Shown here one piece after another: positions 37,582-46,649 of a stretch of DNA of 64,000 nucleotides. The stretch covers positions 1 through 64,000 of the forward strand of contig JAFLDS010000013.1 in assembly GCA_017302295.1 (NCBI GenBank), read 5' to 3'. The notes below the pieces were generated by a model. That model saw nothing but the letters and a program-made list of their open reading frames with translations. It searched no databases and was not told where the DNA came from. How positions within the stretch are numbered: the stretch's first letter is position 1; the number at the start of each line of letters is the position of its first letter. The position numbers were made by a program, and so were the translations under genes. Source of the stretch: Thauera sp. GTDB taxonomy: Bacteria > Pseudomonadota > Gammaproteobacteria > Burkholderiales > Rhodocyclaceae.

Positions 37582-38280
37582 ATGCTCGCCGCCACGTTCT
37601 CGGATGCCCTCGCGCTGCTCGCCACCTTCGATCACCGGGTGGCGGAGATCGTTGGGCTGTCGCTTCGGGTGAGCGGCGGCGCGGTGGTGCTGGGCACGCT
37701 GATCGGGCTGCCGCTCGGCGCCTGCATCGCCGTCGGGCGCTTTCCCGGCAAGGCGGCGGTGTCGGTGCTGATCAACGGTCTGATGGGGCTGCCCTCGGTG
37801 GTGGTCGGGGTCGTCGTCTATCTGCTGTTGTCGCGCTCGGGTCCGCTCGGCGGCCTGGGGCTGCTGTACACGCCGCCGGCGATGATCGTGGCGCAGACGC
37901 TGCTGGTCGTGCCGCTGATGGCGGCGATCGCGCGTCAGGTCGTCGAGGACGCCTGGCAGCGCTATGCCGAGGAGCTCGCGGTGATGCGCTTCAGCTGGTG
38001 GCAGAGCGTCACCACGCTGCTTTACGACTGCCGCCATTCACTGCTGGTCGCCGTGCTCGCCGGACTGGGGCGGGCGATGAGCGAGGTGGGGGCGGTGATG
38101 ATCGTCGGCGGCAACATCGACCGTGCCACCCGGGTCATGACCACGGCCATCGCGCTCGAGACGAGCAAGGGCGATCTACCGCTGGCGATCGCGCTCGGCA
38201 TCGTGCTGATCCTGATCATCCTGGCCTTGAATGCGCTCGCGTTCGGGCTCAGGCGCTGGGCGACGAGACGCTTCGGATGA
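37582..38280 (+). CDS. tupB: tungstate ABC transporter permease TupB
   Basis: 232 aa from the ATG at 37582 (MLAATFSDALALLATF); a GTG at 37546 would add 12 residues. About five membrane helices. The cytoplasmic coupling loop contains EELAVMRFSWWQSVTTLL, and MSEVGAVMIVGGNIDRATRVMTTAI is typical of TupB/ModB-like permeases. It overlaps tupC by 4 bases. With TupC and TupA it imports tungstate for the aor enzyme encoded just upstream. Confidence 0.9.
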   Translation: MLAATFSDALALLATFDHRVAEIVGLSLRVSGGAVVLGTLIGLPLGACIAVGRFPGKAAVSVLINGLMGLPSVVVGVVVYLLLSRSGPLGGLGLLYTPPAMIVAQTLLVVPLMAAIARQVVEDAWQRYAEELAVMRFSWWQSVTTLLYDCRHSLLVAVLAGLGRAMSEVGAVMIVGGNIDRATRVMTTAIALETSKGDLPLAIALGIVLILIILALNALAFGLRRWATRRFG

Positions 38281-39014
38281 ACAGCACGCGGCCGGCGTCC
38301 CTGTTTCCGCTGCGCATCCGCGGCCTGCGCTACGCGCCCGATGGGCGCGAGGTGCTGGGCGGCATCGACCTGGAGCTGGGCGACGAGGGCATCACGCTCA
38401 TGCTCGGGCCCAATGGGGCGGGGAAGAGCATGCTGCTGCGCGCCTTGTGCGGACTGCTCGAGCCTTGTTCGGGCGAGATCATCTGGGGCGACGGCCCGCG
38501 CCCGACGCAGGGCGTGATGCTGGTCTTTCAGCAGCCGATGATGCTGCGCGCCTCGGTGCTGGAGAACGCCGTGCTCGGGCTGCGGCCTGCCGGTCTGCGC
38601 CGCGCCGAACGCCGCGCGCGCGGCATGGCGATGCTGGCGCGCGTGGGGCTGGCGGATCGGGTGGCAGACAGCGCCCGCCAGCTGTCGGGCGGCGAACGGC
38701 AACGCCTCGCGCTGGCGCGCGCCTGGCTGACGCGGCCGCGGCTCCTGTTGCTGGACGAACCCACCGCGAGCCTGGACCCCACGGCCACCGCCCAGGTCGA
38801 GCGCATCATCCGCGAGATCCGCACCGACGGCACCCGCATCCTGATGGTGACCCACAACCTCGGCCAGGCGACACGGCTGGCCGACGACATCGTGTTCATG
38901 GCGGCGGGCCGGGTGTGCGAACACACGCCGGCGCAACGCTTCTTTTCGCGGCCGCAGTCCGAAGAGGCGCGGCGCTTCATCCAGGGAGAACTACCGTGGC
39001 GCATGACTTTCTGA
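38277..39014 (+). CDS. tupC: tungstate ABC transporter ATP-binding protein TupC
   Basis: 245 aa ABC ATPase. Walker A GPNGAGKS is at residues 44-51, then the Q-loop FQQP, signature LSGGERQR, Walker B LLLLDEPTASLD and the switch His in MVTHN. The ATG overlaps the tupB stop (ATGA). The last 19 bases overlap the start of tupA. Confidence 0.93.
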   Translation: MNSTRPASLFPLRIRGLRYAPDGREVLGGIDLELGDEGITLMLGPNGAGKSMLLRALCGLLEPCSGEIIWGDGPRPTQGVMLVFQQPMMLRASVLENAVLGLRPAGLRRAERRARGMAMLARVGLADRVADSARQLSGGERQRLALARAWLTRPRLLLLDEPTASLDPTATAQVERIIREIRTDGTRILMVTHNLGQATRLADDIVFMAAGRVCEHTPAQRFFSRPQSEEARRFIQGELPWRMTF

Positions 39015-39817
39015 AACGCATCCGGCGCGGCATTGCCGGTCTCATCCTCGCGAGCGTGATGCCGTGCGCAAGCGCGGCCGAATCCATCGTGCTCGCCTCG
39101 ACCACGTCGACCGAGCAGTCCGGCCTGTTCGACCACATCCTGCCGATCTTCGAGAAGGCGAGCGGGATCTCGGTGAAGGTGGTGGCGCTCGGCACCGGTC
39201 AGGCCTTGGACGTGGGGCGGCGCGGCGATGCCGATGCGCTGCTGGTGCATGATCGCGCCGCCGAGGACAAGTTCGTGGCCGAGGGCTACGGCAGCTATCG
39301 GCGCGACGTGATGTACAACGATTTCGTCATCGTCGGGCCCGGCGCCGATCCGGCTGCGGTGAAAGGCGCCGCGGATGCGACCGGCGCCTTCGGCCGCATC
39401 GCCGGCAAGGGCGCGGTGTTCATCTCACGCGCCGACAAGAGCGGCACCCACGCGGCGGAAATGCGCTTCTGGAAGGCGGCGGAGATCGATCCGGTCGGGC
39501 AGGGCTGGTACAAAGAGGCGGGCACGGGGATGGGGCCGACGCTGAACATGGCGGCGGGCGTCGATGGCTACACCTTGTCCGACCGCGGTACCTGGGCCAA
39601 CTTCAAGAATCGCCAGAACCTGACGATTCTCCATGCCGGCGATCCGAAACTCTTCAACCCCTATGGTGCGATCCTGGTGAACCCCGACAAGCATCCGCAT
39701 GTGAAAAAGGCGGCTGCCGAGCGCTTCATCGACTGGCTGACGTCGGACGCCGGGCGCGAGGCGATCGCCTCGTACCGGATCGGCGGCGAGCAGCTGTTCT
39801 TTCCGTCGAAGCGCTGA
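38996..39817 (+). CDS. tupA: tungstate-binding periplasmic protein TupA
   Basis: 273 aa from a GTG at 38996 (after AGGGAGAA), lying inside the end of tupC. A signal peptide covers about 1-28 (SVMPCASA). The mature start holds the oxyanion-binding STTSTEQSGL (35-44) typical of TupA. GTGQALDVGRRGDADALLVHD and SRADKSGTHAAE complete the site. It binds tungstate with much higher affinity than molybdate in characterised members. Confidence 0.93.
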   Translation: MAHDFLKRIRRGIAGLILASVMPCASAAESIVLASTTSTEQSGLFDHILPIFEKASGISVKVVALGTGQALDVGRRGDADALLVHDRAAEDKFVAEGYGSYRRDVMYNDFVIVGPGADPAAVKGAADATGAFGRIAGKGAVFISRADKSGTHAAEMRFWKAAEIDPVGQGWYKEAGTGMGPTLNMAAGVDGYTLSDRGTWANFKNRQNLTILHAGDPKLFNPYGAILVNPDKHPHVKKAAAERFIDWLTSDAGREAIASYRIGGEQLFFPSKR

Positions 39818-39832
39818 GGTGCGGAGGCCCGT

Positions 39833-40333
39833 TCAATCCGGGCGTCCAGCCACCCAGTGGCCCGACTTGCCGCCCTTCTTCTCGAGCAGGCGGGTGCCTT
39901 CGATGACCATGCCGCGATCGACGGCCTTGCACATGTCGTAGATGGTGAGCAGGCCGACGCTGACGGCGGTGAGCGCTTCCATCTCGACGCCGGTGCGGCC
40001 GACGGTTTCTGCGGTGACCGTGCAGCGCACCGCAGACGCGGCCTCATCGAGTTCGAACTCGACGGCGACGCGGGTGAGCGGGATCGGGTGGCACAGCGGG
40101 ATCAGCTCGCCGGTGCGCTTGGAGGCCTGGATGGCGGCGATGCGCGCGATGCCGATCACGTCGCCCTTTTTCGCGCTGCCCGCCCGGATCATCTCGAAGG
40201 TGGCGGGCTGCATCAGGATGCGGCCGGTGGCGACGGCGACGCGGCGGGTTTCAGCCTTGTCGCCGACATCGACCATGTGGGCCTGGCCATCGGCGTCGAA
40301 ATGGGTGAGGGTGTTGGAGGGCGTGGAGGTCAT
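39833..40333 (-). CDS. moaC: cyclic pyranopterin monophosphate synthase MoaC
   Basis: 166 aa, full length. Conserved motifs: [58 protein letters not shown] and [11 protein letters not shown]. It converts the GTP-derived cyclo-dehydro-GTP to cPMP in molybdenum/tungsten cofactor synthesis. It faces tupA, 15 bases apart, so cofactor synthesis, tungstate uptake and the tungsten enzyme are physically grouped. Confidence 0.96.
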   Translation of the reverse strand: MTSTPSNTLTHFDADGQAHMVDVGDKAETRRVAVATGRILMQPATFEMIRAGSAKKGDVIGIARIAAIQASKRTGELIPLCHPIPLTRVAVEFELDEAASAVRCTVTAETVGRTGVEMEALTAVSVGLLTIYDMCKAVDRGMVIEGTRLLEKKGGKSGHWVAGRPD

Positions 40334-40452
40334 GACGATTCGACGAGAGGTGGCTGGCGACTGAAGCGCGATCGGTACGGCCGCGAGCGCGCGCTACACG
40401 GAGATACACGCGCGCGGGAACGTCCGGACGGGCGCGCGTATCATAGCAGCCG

Positions 40453-41901
40453 ATGATGCGCCGACCTCTCGCCCTGCTGCTCAGCCTTGCGCTGGCCTTT
40501 CCCGCCCGTGCCGTGGATCTTCCGGATCTTGGAGACGTGGGCACGTCCGAACTGTCGACCGCCGCCGAGAAGAGCATCGGCGAGGAGATCATCCGCCAGA
40601 TCCGCTGGCATGACGCCGCCTATCTGGACGACCCGGAGGTCGAGGAGTATGTGAACGGGCTCGGCCGCAGGCTTGCGGCGGCGAGCGACAATCCGTCGCA
40701 GACGTTCGATTTCTTCGTCGTGAGGGATCCGACGCTCAACGCGTTCGCCCTGCCGGGCGGCTATATCGGGGTGCATACCGGCTTGATTCTGGCCGCAGAG
40801 AGCGAATCCGAGTTCGCCTCGGTGCTCGGCCACGAGATCGCGCACGTGACCCAGCGCCATATTGCGCAGATTCTCGGCAAGCAGAGCCAGGCCGGGATGG
40901 CGATGCTGGCGTCCTTGCTGGTGGCGATCCTCGCGGCGCGCAGCAACTCGCAGGTCAGCGAGGCGGCGATTGCCGCCGGCAGCGCGGGTGCGCTGCAGTC
41001 CCAACTGGGCTACACCCGCGATTACGAGCGCGAGGCCGACCGCGTCGGCCTGCAGACGCTGGAGGCGGCCGGCTTCGACGTGCGTGGCATGCCCGCCTTC
41101 TTCGAGCGCCTGCAGCGCGGCACGCGCTTGTACGAGAGCAGTGCGCCGGCCTATCTGCGTACCCACCCGCTGACTTTCGAGCGCATTGCGGACATGGAGA
41201 ACCGCGTGTCGGCGATGCGCTATCGCCAGGTGCCGGATTCGAGCGAGTTCGGTTACGTGCGGGCCAAGCTGCGCGCGCAGGCCAACCTGCCGGCCGACGT
41301 GGTGAAGGATCTCGAGAGCCGGCTGGCGCAGAGACCGGCGGATGCGTCACTGCGCTACGGGCTGGCGCGGGCGCTGATGCGCGCGGGGCGTCTGGATGAG
41401 GCACAGGCGGCTCTCGACAAGCTGCGCGGCGAAGTGGCACCGTCGGCTTTCCTCGACACGCTGGCCGCGGAGATCCTGCTCGCGCGCAAGGACGCTGCGG
41501 GTGCGGTGCGCGTGCTGGGCGCAGCGCAGAAGCGCTTCCCGGCGAGCCGCAGTCTGCTCTATGCGCTGGCCGACGCGCAGATCCTGGCCGGTACGCCGGC
41601 AGCGGCTGCGAGCGGGGTGAGGCAGGCGCTGAACGCGCGTGCGGACGATGTGCGCTTGTGGCAGTTGCTGTCGCGAGCGAACCAGGGCCTGGGCAAGCGC
41701 ACGGCGCAGCATCGTGCGCAGGCGGAGGTGTATGTGCTGCAGGGGACGCTGCCGGCGGCGATCGAGCAGCTGGAGATCGCGCGCAAGGAGGGGGACGGCG
41801 ATTTCTACGAGCTTTCGGCGGTGGATGCGCGCTTGCGCGAGTTGAAGCAGCGCTACCGGGACGAGAAGCGCGACAAGTCGCGGTGGGGCGGGCCGTCTTG
41901 A
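40453..41901 (+). CDS. BepA-like M48 metalloprotease/chaperone with TPR domain
   Basis: 482 aa. A signal peptide (1-20, cut after FPARA) sends it to the periplasm. The zinc site is HEIAH at 127-131 plus EREADRVG. The C-terminal part (about 290-450) is made of TPR-like helix pairs rich in Ala and Leu. This matches BepA (YfgC), which assists or degrades LptD and other outer-membrane proteins during assembly. It stands divergent from moaC. Confidence 0.92.
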   Translation: MMRRPLALLLSLALAFPARAVDLPDLGDVGTSELSTAAEKSIGEEIIRQIRWHDAAYLDDPEVEEYVNGLGRRLAAASDNPSQTFDFFVVRDPTLNAFALPGGYIGVHTGLILAAESESEFASVLGHEIAHVTQRHIAQILGKQSQAGMAMLASLLVAILAARSNSQVSEAAIAAGSAGALQSQLGYTRDYEREADRVGLQTLEAAGFDVRGMPAFFERLQRGTRLYESSAPAYLRTHPLTFERIADMENRVSAMRYRQVPDSSEFGYVRAKLRAQANLPADVVKDLESRLAQRPADASLRYGLARALMRAGRLDEAQAALDKLRGEVAPSAFLDTLAAEILLARKDAAGAVRVLGAAQKRFPASRSLLYALADAQILAGTPAAAASGVRQALNARADDVRLWQLLSRANQGLGKRTAQHRAQAEVYVLQGTLPAAIEQLEIARKEGDGDFYELSAVDARLRELKQRYRDEKRDKSRWGGPS

Positions 41902-41943
41902 TGGCGGCTCAGGTTCGCCTGTGTCGAAGGCGAGGCTGACGCT

Positions 41944-41971
41944 TTGTGGGTGGAGTCCCATCCTCTAGAAT
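41944..41971 (+). promoter_or_regulatory. candidate promoter of the TusA-like gene
   Basis: TTGTGG (41944-41949) and TAGAAT (41966-41971) with 16 bases between, about 50 bases before the start codon. Confidence 0.4.
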
Positions 41972-42022
41972 CCGGGGCCTGCGCGGGCTGGATGTCACGC
42001 GATCGAGCGGAAGGAAGGGAAT

Positions 42023-42253
42023 ATGGATTTTGACAAGGAAGTGGATGCGCGCGGCCTGAATTGCCCGCTGCCCATCCTGCGCGCCAAGAAGGCGCTGGCG
42101 GAGCTGAAATCGAGTCAGGTGCTGCGGGTGGTGGCGACCGATCCGGGTTCGGTGAAGGATTTCGAGGCGTTTGCGCGGCAGACGGGTAATGAGCTGCTGA
42201 AGCAGGGCGAGACGGCGGACAAGGCGTTCGAGTTTTTCCTGCAGCGCAAATAG
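42023..42253 (+). CDS. TusA-family sulfurtransferase
   Basis: 76 aa with the family signature CPLP at residues 14-17, where the Cys carries a persulfide. The order beta-alpha-beta-alpha (VDARGLNCPLPILRAKKAL, VLRVVATDPGSVKDFEAF) is complete. Could be the tRNA-thiolation TusA or a related sulfur carrier for cofactor synthesis; no tusBCD genes are present here. The gene has a start site AAGGAAGGGA and its own terminator. Confidence 0.92.
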   Translation: MDFDKEVDARGLNCPLPILRAKKALAELKSSQVLRVVATDPGSVKDFEAFARQTGNELLKQGETADKAFEFFLQRK

Positions 42254-42282
42254 GTCGTTTGCGGTTCGGAGGCTGGATGTGA

Positions 42283-42314
42283 AACGGGCTGCCTGGTGAT
42301 TCGGGCAGCCCGTT
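42283..42314 (+). terminator. rho-independent-type terminator after the TusA-like gene
   Basis: A perfect 11-bp stem AACGGGCTGCC/GGCAGCCCGTT with a 10-nt loop, then a GT-rich run (GTTGTTGG) in place of a pure T-run. Confidence 0.7.
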
Positions 42315-42350
42315 GTTGTTGGTGCTTGGCTTGGCGTTGTGCTGCTAATC

Positions 42351-42450
42351 GCAGGCGCTGTGCCGGTCATTCGTTCTGCAGGCTGCGGAACTCGGCCTTT
42401 GGCCTCGGACAGTCCTCGCCTGCGCCACGAATGTCCGGCACATCGCCTGC
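42351..42450. repeat. 100-nt imperfect palindrome between the TusA-like gene and valS
   Basis: Outer arms 42351-42374 and 42427-42450 pair at 22 of 24 positions (GCAGGCG, then TGTGCCGG, then CATTCGT on the left). The inner 52 bases fold further, with a central GGCC-TTT-GGCC hairpin. No ORF fits. Size and layout suggest a palindromic intergenic repeat (REP/BIME type), a small non-autonomous mobile element, or an attC-like recombination site. Copies elsewhere in the genome cannot be seen from this window. Confidence 0.65.
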
Positions 42451-42489
42451 TTACACCTTTGCCATTTGTGGCTCGAGCAGGCTCTTGCC

Positions 42490-45471
42490 TTAGCCGCCCA
42501 GTTTGGCCAGTTGCGGCTTCAACTTGTCCACCGTCGCCTTGAAGCCGGCCAGGCGGTCGCGTTCCTGCTGCACGACGGCGGCGGGGGCACGGTCGACGAA
42601 GCTGGCGTTGCCGAGCTTGCCTTCGGCCTTGGCGATCTCGCCTTCGAGGCGGGCGATCTCCTTGCCCAGTCGCTCGCGTTCGGCGCCGACGTCGATTTCG
42701 ACCTTCAGCATCAGGCGCGTTTCGCCGGCGACGGCGACCGGGGCGAGCTCGTCTGCGCCGATCTCGCTGACGATCTGCACGTCGGACAGCTTGGCCAGGC
42801 CGGCGAGGTAGGGGGCGTAGAGCTTGAGAGCATCGGCGTCGCCGGCGGCGACCAGCGGCAGGCGCTGGGCGGGGGAGATGTTCATCTCGCCGCGCAGGTT
42901 GCGGCAGGCGTAGGTCATCGCCTTGAGTTCGGCGACCTTCGCCTCCGACGCTTCGTCGATGCGGCCCATGTCGGCCTGCGGGTAGCGCACGCACATGATG
43001 CTGTCGCCGTCCTTGCGGCCGGCGAGCGGTGCCACCGTCTGCCACAGCTCTTCGGTGATGAAGGGGATCAGCGGGTGGGCGAGGCGCAGCACGGTCTCGA
43101 GCACGCGCAGCAGCGTGCGGCGGGTGGCGCGTTGCTGGGCCGGGCTGCCGGTCTGGATCTGCACCTTGGCGAGTTCCAGGTACCAGTCGCAGTACTCGTC
43201 CCACACGAACTCATACACTGTGCGCGCGACCAGGTCGAAGCGGTAGCCGGCGAACTGCTCGGCCACTTCGGCTTCAGCGCGCTGCAGGCGGGAGACGATC
43301 CAGCGGTCGGCAAATGAGAAGTCGAGCACGTCGGGGGTGCAGGCGACGTTGTCGATGCCGCAGTCATGGCCTTCGCAGTTCATCAGCACGAAGCGGGTGG
43401 CGTTCCACAGCTTGTTGCAGAAGTTGCGGTAGCCCTCGCAGCGCGCGAGGTCGAACTTGATGTCGCGGCCCGGGCTGGCGAGGCTGGCGAAGGTGAAGCG
43501 CAGCGCGTCGGTGCCGAAGGCGGGGATGCCGTCGGGGAATTCCTTGCGCGTCTTCTTCTCGATGCTCTGCGCCTGCTTGGGGTTCATCAGGCCGAAGGTG
43601 CGCTTCTTGATGAGTTCGTCGAGCGCGATGCCGTCGATGAGGTCGATCGGGTCGAGCACGTTGCCCTTGGATTTGCTCATCTTCTGGCCCTCCGCGTCGC
43701 GGATCAGGCCGTGCACATAGACGTGCTTGAAGGGGATCTTGCCGGTGATGTGCCTGGTCATCATGACCATGCGCGCCACCCAGAAGAAGATGATGTCGAA
43801 GCCGGTGACGAGCACGGTGGAGGGCAGGTAGAGGTCGAGCGCGTCATTGCTCTTCCCGGGCCACTCGGCGGTCCAGTCCAGCGTCGAGAACGGCCACAGG
43901 GCGGACGAATACCAGGTGTCGAGCACGTCTTCTTCCTGGCGCAGCCGGCCTTCCTCGTAGCGGGCGTGCAGCACCGCAAGGCGTTCGGCGAGTGCGGGAT
44001 ATTGCTCGGCAGTCTGGCCCTGGGTCTGGCGGGCGGCGACCTCAGCCTGCAGTTTGCCGATCTCGGCTTCGAGGTCGGCTTTCCAGGCGGCGATGGCCTC
44101 TTCCTCGCACGCGGCGACGTAGATGCGGCCTTCCTCGTCGTACCAGGCGGGGATGCGGTGGCCCCACCACAGCTGGCGCGAGATGCACCAGTCCTGGATG
44201 TTGTTGAGCCACTGGTTGTAGGTGTTGACCCAGTTCTCCGGGTAGAAGCGGATCTCGCCCGAGGCGACGACTTCGAGCGCCTTCTCGGTGATCGACTTGC
44301 CGTCCGCGCCGGGTTTGCTCATGGCGACGAACCATTGGTCGGTCAGCATCGGCTCGATGACGACGCTGGTGCGGTCGCCGCGCGGCACCTGCATCTTGTG
44401 CGCCTTGATCTCGAGCATCAGGCCGAGCTTCTCGAGTTCGGCCACGACCTGCTCACGCGCCGGCACGCGGTCCAGACCGGCCACGGCGGCAGGCATGGGC
44501 ACGGCTTCGAGCGCGATGCCGTCGGTGGTGTAGCGTTCGGCCATCGCCGGCACGCTGCCGTCGAGCTTGAGCACGACGATCATGTCCAGCTTGTGGCGCT
44601 GGCCGACGGCGTAGTCGTTGAAGTCGTGCGCAGGCGTGACCTTGACGCAGCCGGTGCCGAACTCGCGGTCGACGTAGTCGTCGGCGATGATGGGAATGTG
44701 ACGGCCGGTGAGCGGCAGGGCGACGGTCTTGCCGATCAGGTGGGCGTAGCGCTCGTCCTCGGGATGCACCATCACCGCGACGTCGCCGAGCAGGGTCTCG
44801 GGGCGGGTGGTGGCGACGGTCAGGCCGCGCAGATCACCGATCGGACCCTCCGAGAAGGGATACAGGATGTGGTAGAGCTTGCCGTCCTCTTCCTCGGATA
44901 CCACTTCCAGATCGGACACCGCGGTGCCGAGCTTCGGGTCCCAGTTCACCAGGCGCTTGCCGCGGTAGATCAGGCCTTCGTTGAAGAGACGCACGAAGGT
45001 TTCCGTGACCGTCTTCGACAGGCCCTCGTCCATCGTGAAGCGCTCGCGCTTCCAGTCAGGGCTGGTGCCCAGGCGGCGCATCTGCCGGGTGATGGTGCCG
45101 CCGGAGTATTCCTTCCACTCCCACACCTTCTCGAGGAACTTCTCGCGGCCGAGGTCGTGACGCGACACGCCCTGGGCGTCGAGCTGGCGTTCGACGACGA
45201 TCTGGGTGGCGATGCCGGCGTGGTCGGTGCCCGGCTGCCACAGCGTGTTGTCGCCGCGCATGCGGTGGTAGCGCGTCAGCGCGTCCATGATCGTCTGGTT
45301 GAAGCCGTGCCCCATGTGCAGCGTGCCGGTGACGTTGGGCGGCGGCAGCAGGATGCAGAAGGCGTTTGGGTTCGACGTGTCGAGACCGGCGTCGAAATAG
45401 CCGCGGGATTCCCATTCCGGGTACCAGCGACGTTCGATGTCGGCGGGCTCGAAGCTCTTGGCCAGTTCCAT
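42490..45471 (-). CDS. valS: valyl-tRNA synthetase
   Basis: 993 aa class I synthetase. HMGH (the HIGH motif) is at residues 52-55 after [11 protein letters not shown], and KMSKSKGN starts at 597. The editing domain includes [22 protein letters not shown]-terminal coiled coil (about 925-993, [18 protein letters not shown]...) binds tRNA, as in the family. It charges tRNA-Val. Last gene of the pepA-holC-hypothetical-valS run. Confidence 0.98.
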   Translation of the reverse strand: MELAKSFEPADIERRWYPEWESRGYFDAGLDTSNPNAFCILLPPPNVTGTLHMGHGFNQTIMDALTRYHRMRGDNTLWQPGTDHAGIATQIVVERQLDAQGVSRHDLGREKFLEKVWEWKEYSGGTITRQMRRLGTSPDWKRERFTMDEGLSKTVTETFVRLFNEGLIYRGKRLVNWDPKLGTAVSDLEVVSEEEDGKLYHILYPFSEGPIGDLRGLTVATTRPETLLGDVAVMVHPEDERYAHLIGKTVALPLTGRHIPIIADDYVDREFGTGCVKVTPAHDFNDYAVGQRHKLDMIVVLKLDGSVPAMAERYTTDGIALEAVPMPAAVAGLDRVPAREQVVAELEKLGLMLEIKAHKMQVPRGDRTSVVIEPMLTDQWFVAMSKPGADGKSITEKALEVVASGEIRFYPENWVNTYNQWLNNIQDWCISRQLWWGHRIPAWYDEEGRIYVAACEEEAIAAWKADLEAEIGKLQAEVAARQTQGQTAEQYPALAERLAVLHARYEEGRLRQEEDVLDTWYSSALWPFSTLDWTAEWPGKSNDALDLYLPSTVLVTGFDIIFFWVARMVMMTRHITGKIPFKHVYVHGLIRDAEGQKMSKSKGNVLDPIDLIDGIALDELIKKRTFGLMNPKQAQSIEKKTRKEFPDGIPAFGTDALRFTFASLASPGRDIKFDLARCEGYRNFCNKLWNATRFVLMNCEGHDCGIDNVACTPDVLDFSFADRWIVSRLQRAEAEVAEQFAGYRFDLVARTVYEFVWDEYCDWYLELAKVQIQTGSPAQQRATRRTLLRVLETVLRLAHPLIPFITEELWQTVAPLAGRKDGDSIMCVRYPQADMGRIDEASEAKVAELKAMTYACRNLRGEMNISPAQRLPLVAAGDADALKLYAPYLAGLAKLSDVQIVSEIGADELAPVAVAGETRLMLKVEIDVGAERERLGKEIARLEGEIAKAEGKLGNASFVDRAPAAVVQQERDRLAGFKATVDKLKPQLAKLGG

Positions 45472-45583
45472 GGTGTTCTACGCGCGTGAAGGCAAAGCGC
45501 GGATTATAGCGGATGCCTCCCGACTCCCCGGCGCTCGCGGAGGTGAAGCGGGCGATGGACGCCGGGGAGCGCGGTGCGACGGT

Positions 45584-46207
45584 TCAGCCGACGAGCTTGT
45601 CGATGCGGCCGGCAATGCGTTCGGACAGCGCGGGAAGCAGGGTGGCCTTGAGCTGGGCGAGCGCTTCGGTCTGGATGCGTTCGCCGAGGCTCTGAAGCTC
45701 GCGATCGACGATCTGCGGCAGCTCGGTGGCGAGCCAGGCATCTACCGTGCGGGCGATTTCGGTGTCGAGCTCGACCAGCTCCTCGATGAGGGCGGCGCGG
45801 GCCGAAACCAGCAGCGCGTCGTCGCTGCCGTTTGGCGTCGCGGGGATCGCGGCTGGCTGAGCCGGCGGTGTCGCGACAGGCATTGGGGCCTCGACCACGG
45901 GCACGGCGGCCTGATGCACCGGTGAAGGAGCAAAGGCGGGCGTGGAGGGGGCGTGGAATTCGGCCACTTCGGGTACGCCAAGATCGGCGAGTTCGAAGAG
46001 GTCGACGACGTCGGTCAGGATGGGGAGATCGTCCTCGTCCTCGAGCGCCACGGGCTCGTCGAAATCGCTGGAGCGTGAAGGCTGCGGCGGTGCCGCTGCA
46101 GGGGGCTCGGCCGTGCGATGGCGGCGCAGCAGGGCATCGGCCTGGTCCAGCAGGGCGTCGGCGCGTTCGAGCTCAGCGTCGTCCGGGAGTGGCGGCCAGT
46201 CCCTCAC
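45584..46207 (-). CDS. conserved hypothetical protein between holC and valS
   Basis: 207 aa, not recognised. The N-terminal third is acidic with a short helix (ELERADALLDQADALLRRH). The middle (about 75-125) is a Pro/Ala/Val-rich linker. The C-terminal third is a long amphipathic helical region (ALIEELVELDTEIARTVDAW ... RELQSLGERIQTEALAQL). No signal peptide or membrane helix. Its ATG overlaps the holC stop by 4 bases, so the two are translationally coupled. Confidence 0.75.
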   Translation of the reverse strand: MRDWPPLPDDAELERADALLDQADALLRRHRTAEPPAAAPPQPSRSSDFDEPVALEDEDDLPILTDVVDLFELADLGVPEVAEFHAPSTPAFAPSPVHQAAVPVVEAPMPVATPPAQPAAIPATPNGSDDALLVSARAALIEELVELDTEIARTVDAWLATELPQIVDRELQSLGERIQTEALAQLKATLLPALSERIAGRIDKLVG

Positions 46208-46644
46208 ATTGCCTCCCGGCGTTCGGCATCGAAGGCCTTCAGCGCGAGCCCTTGCTGCTTGTAGGCGGACCAGCGGGCGCGCGCCGGCAGTTTCTCGGCT
46301 TCGCTCTGTCCGACGATCTCGACCACCAGGCGGAAACCGTCCACCGCGGGCGGCAGGTCTGACGCCAGATTGAATAGCATGTCCTCATGCGGCCAGGCGG
46401 CCGGGCTGCCGGCCGTGGTAAGGATCACCGGCGTTTCGGCGGCGAGTGGCGAGTCGATGCCGACGTGCGGGACGAACTCGAGCGGTTCCTGGGTCCACAG
46501 CATCTGGTCGAGCTTGCGCGCGTCTGCGGCGTCGGGCAGCCGGACCACCGCCTTGCGCCCGCTAGCGCTCGCGCGCGTGACCAGCTCGCGCGCGAGCGCT
46601 AGCGGGTCTGGCGTGTTGTGGTAGAACTGCACGCGCGGCGCCAT
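46204..46644 (-). CDS. holC: DNA polymerase III chi subunit HolC
   Basis: 146 aa from the ATG at 46644 (MAPRVQFYHN), the usual chi start. Motifs LLTRASASGRKAVVRLPDA-like, LWTQEPLEFVPH and LNLASDLPP-type are present (here TQEPLEFVPH and FNLASDLPP). It links SSB to the clamp loader. It follows pepA by 5 bases. Its codons for residues about 13-28 contain a perfect 20-bp inverted repeat. Confidence 0.93.
   Translation of the reverse strand: MAPRVQFYHNTPDPLALARELVTRASASGRKAVVRLPDAADARKLDQMLWTQEPLEFVPHVGIDSPLAAETPVILTTAGSPAAWPHEDMLFNLASDLPPAVDGFRLVVEIVGQSEAEKLPARARWSAYKQQGLALKAFDAERREAM
46558..46606. repeat. perfect 20-bp inverted repeat inside holC
   Basis: Arms 46558-46577 and 46587-46606 are exact reverse complements, separated by 9 bases (TGACCAGCT). 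Each arm includes GCTAGCGC, with the normally rare CTAG tetranucleotide. The DNA or mRNA can form a 20-bp stem within the coding region for residues about 13-28. Confidence 0.9.
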
Positions 46645-46649
46645 CCGCG

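Noticed and set aside
43366-45489. A 707-codon plus-strand frame over valS
   Set aside because: Antisense to a canonical valyl-tRNA synthetase; composition is biased and no motif is present.
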